From: Gnetum montanum
Taxonomy: Eukaryota; Streptophyta; Gnetopsida; Gnetales; Gnetaceae
NCBI GenBank assembly: GCA_015680685.1
Contig: MNCI01022636.1
Coordinates: forward strand, 71,923-135,922
DNA length: 64,000 nucleotides
Direction of reading: 5' to 3'
Numbering within the stretch: the stretch's first letter is position 1; every line of letters begins with the position of its first letter. Position numbers and translations under genes: made by a program. Shown here piece after piece: positions 58,041-64,000 of the stretch. The notes beneath the pieces are model-generated. The model did no database searches, was not told the DNA's origin, and worked only from the letters and a program-made list of their open reading frames with translations.

Positions 58041-59091
58041 TCAATAAATCTCAAGCAAGCCACATTCATTGATTGTTAAGATTTCTTGCCACAATTTCAG
58101 AAAGTAGGTCATTCCAAGTATCCATAGGAGCAGGCATGCACCTATGCAAACAATCTTGAGGTGGGGATCATCCATTTGGCCTTCCTTTTGTAATTTGATT
58201 GGGATCAGGACTTCTATAAGGTCTAGGATGCCCATTTGCCTGGTAGTGAACAAAAGAAGTCAGGTTTAACAATAACATTTTGAAGCCATTGTTTAGTCCT
58301 TTCCTAGATTCTTTGACCAATTTTAGTTGCCTTGACAACATCATATCAGTGAAGCCATTGATTACCAAATTAGCATCTGTATATGGTGAAGTCTGACAAG
58401 TGCAAGGACCTCGGGTATTCCAAGGTCCGCCTTCGTAATAATCTGGAGAATATGTCCACAAGATTGTCAGCACCTTGTAATTTGGATAGGTGGCAATGGC
58501 TTTCAATACCATGTTCATTGCTGCAGTGAATGCTTCCACATTATCCATAGTTTTTTTTGGCCTTTTTCCCACTAGTTGGTCACCAACAATATTATCCTTG
58601 TATATGAAAACGGACTTTCATACCGACATCGAAAAGACTGCAGAACTTACGCTTGGGCGGTGCCACCTCTGCGCTAGTCATGGAATCTGCGCAGAGCCTC
58701 AGCGAACACCGTGGGATTTTTCACATTTTGCTCGTTGGTGACATCTGCTTCAACATTTGACGGACCAGCACCAACGGCTACAGTGGTAGAGGAGGAAGGT
58801 CCAGATTAGGGAGTAGCAGAAGTTCAAACGCCAGCCACTGGCACAATACCTGCAAAACAAGAAGCTGGAATAACAACTGGGCCACCAGACCAAGACCCAG
58901 ACCCATGATTTGCTGCTGCAAGCAGACGTGAACCCAAAACCTTGTGGAACGGAACAGATGAATTTTCGCCTGAATCCGAAATCTGGGCTGACAGAGGAGC
59001 CTCTCCACTTCTTTGGGAAGCGATTGTAGAAATTGCAGGGCGAGGCAGATGATAAGCCCATACCAGGAGCCGGGAGAAAGGAAATACCCAA
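58041..59091 (-). pseudogene. TBL/PMR5-family (trichome birefringence-like) pseudogene
   Basis: TBL proteins are Golgi membrane proteins that add acetyl groups to cell-wall polysaccharides. The C-terminal half is clear at 58,168-58,572: T-M-D-N-V-E-A-F-T-A-A-M, YSPDYYEGGPWNTRGPCTC, a L-V-I-N-G-F-T-D-M-M segment, ANGHPRPYRSPDPNQITK. After a frameshift come P-P-Q-D-C-L-H-x-C and D-T-W-N-D-L near 58,070-58,160, i.e. the conserved D-C-x-H-W-C-x-P-x-x-x-D-x-W end (the Asp/His motif). Upstream, V-A-P-P-K-R-K-F-C-S-L-F-D-V-G at about 58,640-58,690 matches the start of the family's conserved domain, and a leucine-rich segment (58,778-58,900) could be the membrane anchor. About 130 residues of the middle, including the G-D-S motif, are missing. 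Frameshifts and the deletion make it a pseudogene. Confidence 0.82.
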
Positions 59092-59248
59092 TAAAAAGAT
59101 TATTTTGTCATTTTGTCATTTCATTTAGAGCTGTGGTATGTGATTTGGCTTTGACCACCATTTCCAGCCTCCCATTGACAAAATTTCTTTTGAAATCAAA
59201 CATACCAAATTTCAAAACAAGAGCAAATGAAAAATTACATTGATTTCT

Positions 59249-60387
<1,139 letters not shown>

Positions 60388-60479
60388 TTAATAGCGCGAA
60401 ATTCATCCAAAGTAACAACAAGAAACAACTGATCCAAAGTAGGAAGTTGCGTAAAGCAAAATTAGAAGGAATTGGCCGC

Positions 60480-61022
60480 TACGCTGATCTTTTTCGGTTT
60501 AAAATAAAACTTTCCAAAATTTATTTGGAAGCCAAGAGTACGCTGCCATAGGTTACAAATGAAAGTTTTTAAAATAAAAACATTTCAAAATTTATTTGGA
60601 ATGCAAGAGTGCGGGCAAACCAAGGTCTTCTAAACCAAAACTTTTCAAAATTTATTTGGAAGCCGAGATCCCTGTTACGCCGAGTTTCTGTGAGAACCTG
60701 CAGAGTCTCAAGTCTTTCTTTGGCTGGGCAAGTAACTCGTGACTCATCAGCCGGGTCAGAAATCTGTATATTTTAAAACAATTAAAAGAGTAAAAATTTA
60801 AATTTCCACGAATTTTTTTTACTATTCTGCGAGTCTACCCAACTAACTAGCCGAGTTTATTTTGGCGAACGCTGGCCGAAAGTACGCTGTCATAGCTTAC
60901 AAACAAGCATTTTTAAAATAAGACTTTCCAAATTTTATTTGGAAGCCAAGGGTACCCTGCCATAGTATACAAACAAGCGTTTTCAAAACAAAAACTTTCC
61001 AAAAAAATTTTGGAACCTAAGA
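60480..61022. repeat. About 80-bp repeats beside the gene fragments
   Basis: Five copies or part-copies of a unit with CTTTCCAAAATTTATTTGGAAGCCAAGAGTA preceded by CATAGGTTACAAACAAG, near 60,505, 60,580, 60,637, 60,885 and 60,957 (no more than 20 bases match exactly in most). Copies three and four are separated by about 220 bp of unrelated sequence with GAGTCTACCC and ACTCGTGACTC words. They lie exactly between the OTC and EF-1alpha fragments. Confidence 0.65.
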
Positions 61023-61050
61023 TACGTCCAAACCATCGTCTATTCTCGGT

Positions 61051-61107
61051 CTCAGCAAACTTGACAGCTATGTGGGATGTGTGGCAGTCAAGCACAGGAG
61101 CATAACC
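61051..61107 (-). pseudogene. EF-1alpha fragment, domain III part
   Basis: The minus strand reads GYAPVLDCHTSHIAVKFAE, a signature of domain 3 of translation elongation factor 1-alpha (delivers aminoacyl-tRNA to the ribosome). Sequence on both sides is unrelated to EF-1alpha in all frames I tried. Only about 19 codons survive. Confidence 0.8.
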
Positions 61108-61349
61108 TCTGGTTACTCTGGTTTGTCGTGTGACATAGCTGCTTCGTGAGAATATCTGACTGCGGTCCACTTTCTAGTTTCTATAACTTTGGTGTTTGGT
61201 TTCGGAGAATATCGTAACATTTGGTTAGCCTTTAATCAATCCTGCGAAAAGTTGCATGCTTTGATTCGCCAAAATGCACCGGGCCTGTCCAACAACACGT
61301 TAGTTTCTTCCAGCGAGACGGAGACATACATCAGCAGCATCTAATTAAC

Positions 61350-61622
61350 ATGGAAGCCCAGAACCTGAGAGCTTTTTATGAAAGAGATGACAATCTGCAT
61401 CCCTCAAGTTTTGCGAGGTGGTCAGCAAATTATAATGTTAATCCCCATCCACCTCTGCTACGTGTACACAATTTCCACCATCCGTCAACATTTCATTCTT
61501 TTCCCAAGTCACTTGCATATCCGTATCAGACTGCTTTCCCAGGCATGCCTCAAGAACATACTGGACGTTCATCTTTGTCAAGACAACTCTACGTTTCCAC
61601 TACAGTGCCAAATAATCATTGA
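61350..61622 (+). CDS. Unknown 90-codon ORF between the EF-1alpha fragments
   Basis: ATG at 61,350 begins an open frame with mixed composition, His-, Pro- and Ser-rich (MEAQNLRAFYERDDNL, HPPLLRVHNFHHPSTFHSF). A second frame over the same bases is also open for 90 codons, so openness alone is weak evidence. The sequence differs in base composition from the retrotransposon DNA around it. I do not recognise a family; it could be the start of another captured gene. Confidence 0.25.
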   Translation: MEAQNLRAFYERDDNLHPSSFARWSANYNVNPHPPLLRVHNFHHPSTFHSFPKSLAYPYQTAFPGMPQEHTGRSSLSRQLYVSTTVPNNH

Positions 61623-61675
61623 ATTGTTTGTTTCATACTTTCATGAATGAAATGGCAGACGTGGTAAGCATCGTA

Positions 61676-61793
61676 TCAACGGTGCAGTAGTACTTGTTGG
61701 TTTGGAATTCCAGAGAGCAATGTGGATGGTAATACCACGTTCATGCTCAGCCTTTACCTTGTCAAGCACCCAAGCGTACTTGAATGACCTCCT
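61676..61793 (-). pseudogene. EF-1alpha fragment, GTP-binding domain part
   Basis: The minus strand reads [20 protein letters not shown], then T-I-H-I-A-L-W, and after a -1 shift [10 protein letters not shown]. This is the segment around the switch region of EF-1alpha (ERGITIDIALWKFET..KYYCTV). Before and after, the similarity ends abruptly. Same orientation as the domain III piece 570 bp further on, so both may derive from one copy with an internal replacement. Confidence 0.85.
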
Positions 61794-61799
61794 AGGAAT

Positions 61800-63550
61800 T
61801 TGTTTCTTTCCTACAAACAAGTTAAGCGCGTCTTTTATAATACCCTAATACTGCTCATGCATCCTTCTGGACTCTTTGGAAGTGACGGAGTGGAAGAAGT
61901 GGCTTTGCAAATTGTTATTTTGTTCAAACATCACCGTTACAGATATGTGCATTTCAACTTAAAAGTTTTTGCATACCTTAAACAATAAGGCTTACTATTG
62001 TAATTAAAAGCAGTTATCATGTGGGATTTTGGCAACTGATGGTCCACGATTGTATGATTTTGACCTCAACCATGTACCTCTGCAACTGTCAACCTGAGAT
62101 AATATTTGATGAAAACAGACCAAATTTGTTGATTTCAAATTAGAAGAATCATGAAGCTTTCAAATTTTCATTTATGTAATTTATTGGTAATTCTAAATAG
62201 GAGATCAAGCATGAGAATAGCCCTGTAACTGGTTTCAGAAAGTTATTTTATGGTCTTTTCTTTACTTCAAAATTCCCCTGAATGTAACCTCAACGTGAAA
62301 TGTAACACTTCCAACATGAACCTTCTCCAGCATATTTTTGTTCATATTGTGTTCTGTAAAATATGCTGGGAAACATGCTACAAAAGTCAACGCTGAAGAA
62401 AACAAGATCCTTGATCACATCTGTGACTTTTTCAAATTACCACACCATGAAAACAACATACTTCGACATTTATACTGCACTAAAAAAGGGACTTTTAATA
62501 TACTTAGGCAAGTTTCCAATAGTGAGAGTAGATAATAGTGTTAATTAATTATGATAATTCTTAACTCTAATCCATAGCAAACCTATAACCTAAAGTAGCC
62601 TCTCCCAAGGGAGGATCTTGAAGCAAACCTTCCTTATACGAGAGCATCTTAAGGCATGCCAACAAGCTTCATATGTGGAATAGTTCTTTTACCATTTTCA
62701 AGAATAGATTCATCCTAGAGAGAGCTAGTGTCTAAAAGAAATTTTATAATCAAAGTAACCCTAAATCTTCCTCCTCCTATGCCCCTCCCCCATGACCAAA
62801 CATCTGGCATTTCTTGAACTCTTATGCCTATATTTGTATTCTCTAAATATTTGTGCATGATTTAATGCAAGGTTTCAATATTTTCAATTATCATTTTTTT
62901 TTCTCTTTACACTTTATCAATTCTTATCAAAGATTTGGAAAATCTACAAATTCGTTATGTTTACACCTTTTTTCTTTCATTTTCACATGCATTGCATCTA
63001 TTACCAATCTATATGCTCTTAGGTGATTAAATTTCCTGCGAGAGCATCTAAGGTACCCTAAATCTAATCTTAGGCCCGTATAGGTCTAGGATAAAAATTA
63101 TCATTGTAATAGAGATCTTTAGTTTTCCATCATCCAAATTTTTCCATCACTATAGTTTTGATGCTAAAAGAAGAATCCTTATCATTTTCCTACATTGTTA
63201 CTGTATTGACTACCATTTAGCATAAATTTTATGACCTTTGTCTTTTCTATTTTGACCTTATTTTTATGCCTATTCTATGTGTACGATACTCTATCCATAA
63301 TTGATGACATATAGTGTAAATTTAATTATGCTTTTGTACTCTCTTATTGAGTGCTCTTAGTCCACACTATTGCCCCTTTTGTTGAAAGTCCAATGTTTTA
63401 CTATATTTCTATAGTCCCTAAAGATTACGTTGCAAAAAATACATCATCTAAATTATTCTACATTACCTATGCTTTGATAATTACACTATCATAATTACAT
63501 CACAATACATATCTAATATAGCCTTTCCTATTTATCTTATATGCTATTAC
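61800..63550. other. No gene recognised
   Basis: Mostly AT-rich sequence with short ORFs only (for example 65 codons at 62,338-62,535). I see no repeat array, LTR end or protein similarity. Confidence 0.5.
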
Positions 63551-63964
63551 TTGTTTATGTCGCAACCTTTGGCTGTTGACTGGTTTATGACTTATTCCTC
63601 TTTTGTTTTTTCATACACTATCATTAACATGGTAAGTGAAAAAATATTTACTTGCATTTATGATTCCAAAAACCTTACCATTATGGAATGTTGCAACTCC
63701 CTTGGGAATTTGAACCAAGATCCTTCCTTTACAAACATCACCAAAGACTTCTACAATTTCATTTATGATAAAATATATATTGGCGTACATATCACATGCA
63801 AAGAGCTATACTCTAAATTCCAATATGATGTAATTCATAGAAATGGAAATGACTACAATTCTTCTCCATATGATAAAATTAAACTCATAGAATTTTATGT
63901 TAACATGTTAGTCCAACTAGTTGATGCCAACGAGGAAGTCATAGCTTATGAAGACAAGGTTTAG
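63551..63964 (+). CDS. Unknown ORF at right edge
   Basis: 137 codons open from 63,551, ending with a stop at 63,964. The N-terminal 35 residues are hydrophobic (FMTYSSFVFSYTIINMV). The rest is polar and Asn/Tyr/Lys-rich (CCNSLGNLNQDPSFTNITKD, SPYDKIKLIEFYVNML). The AT-rich composition raises the chance of a random frame. It could be a piece of another element's gag or of a nuclear gene. Not recognised. Confidence 0.25.
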   Translation: MFMSQPLAVDWFMTYSSFVFSYTIINMVSEKIFTCIYDSKNLTIMECCNSLGNLNQDPSFTNITKDFYNFIYDKIYIGVHITCKELYSKFQYDVIHRNGNDYNSSPYDKIKLIEFYVNMLVQLVDANEEVIAYEDKV

Positions 63965-64000
63965 GAATAGATTCAAAATGATCTAACAAATATGAGTAGT

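Overview
The window is nuclear DNA of a seed plant with a large, repeat-filled genome. A gymnosperm would fit (very large, old, nested Ty3/gypsy elements with decayed reading frames), but the sequence does not prove it. Intact host genes are not evident. Nearly everything is LTR-retrotransposon DNA, much of it inserted element into element, followed by a cluster of host-gene fragments near the right end.

Layout, oldest to youngest where the order can be read. Element D (+) is a gypsy-type element whose leader and gag lie at 45,565-47,534 and resume at 55,283-57,560. Element A (- strand) sits in the D leader: its 3' LTR runs off the left edge (1-1,226) and its 5' LTR is at 44,125-45,564. Element B (+, 6,818-40,233, target duplication GGAAG) is inserted into the repetitive leader of A. 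Element E (-, 23,282-36,720) is inserted into the integrase gene of B and has unusually long LTRs of about 3.3 kb. Separately, element C (+, 47,535-55,277, exact duplication GTAAA) is inserted into the gag of D. The insertion history is therefore D, then A, then B, then E, with C also later than D.

A, B and E share a nearly identical 17-base primer-binding site and carry two RNase H domains, which points to the Tat-like group of Ty3/gypsy elements. A and B have the order RT, RNase H, archaeal-type RNase H, integrase. E has the archaeal-type RNase H in front of the RT. E also carries an uninterrupted 174-codon ORF between integrase and 3' LTR, with a TATA box of its own. B has an antisense multi-segment ORF module between protease and RT. 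C has gag plus a related-looking extra ORF but no RT, so it must have been mobilised by another element.

From about 58.0 to 61.8 kb, on the - strand and in one orientation, lie broken copies of three unrelated host genes: a trichome-birefringence-like (PMR5/TBL) acetyltransferase-family gene, plastid ornithine carbamoyltransferase, and two separated pieces of translation elongation factor EF-1alpha. They surround a small family of about 80-bp repeats. This looks like captured gene fragments or a set of retro-copies. A 610-bp exact duplication joined by a single N at 9,385 is most likely an assembly error.
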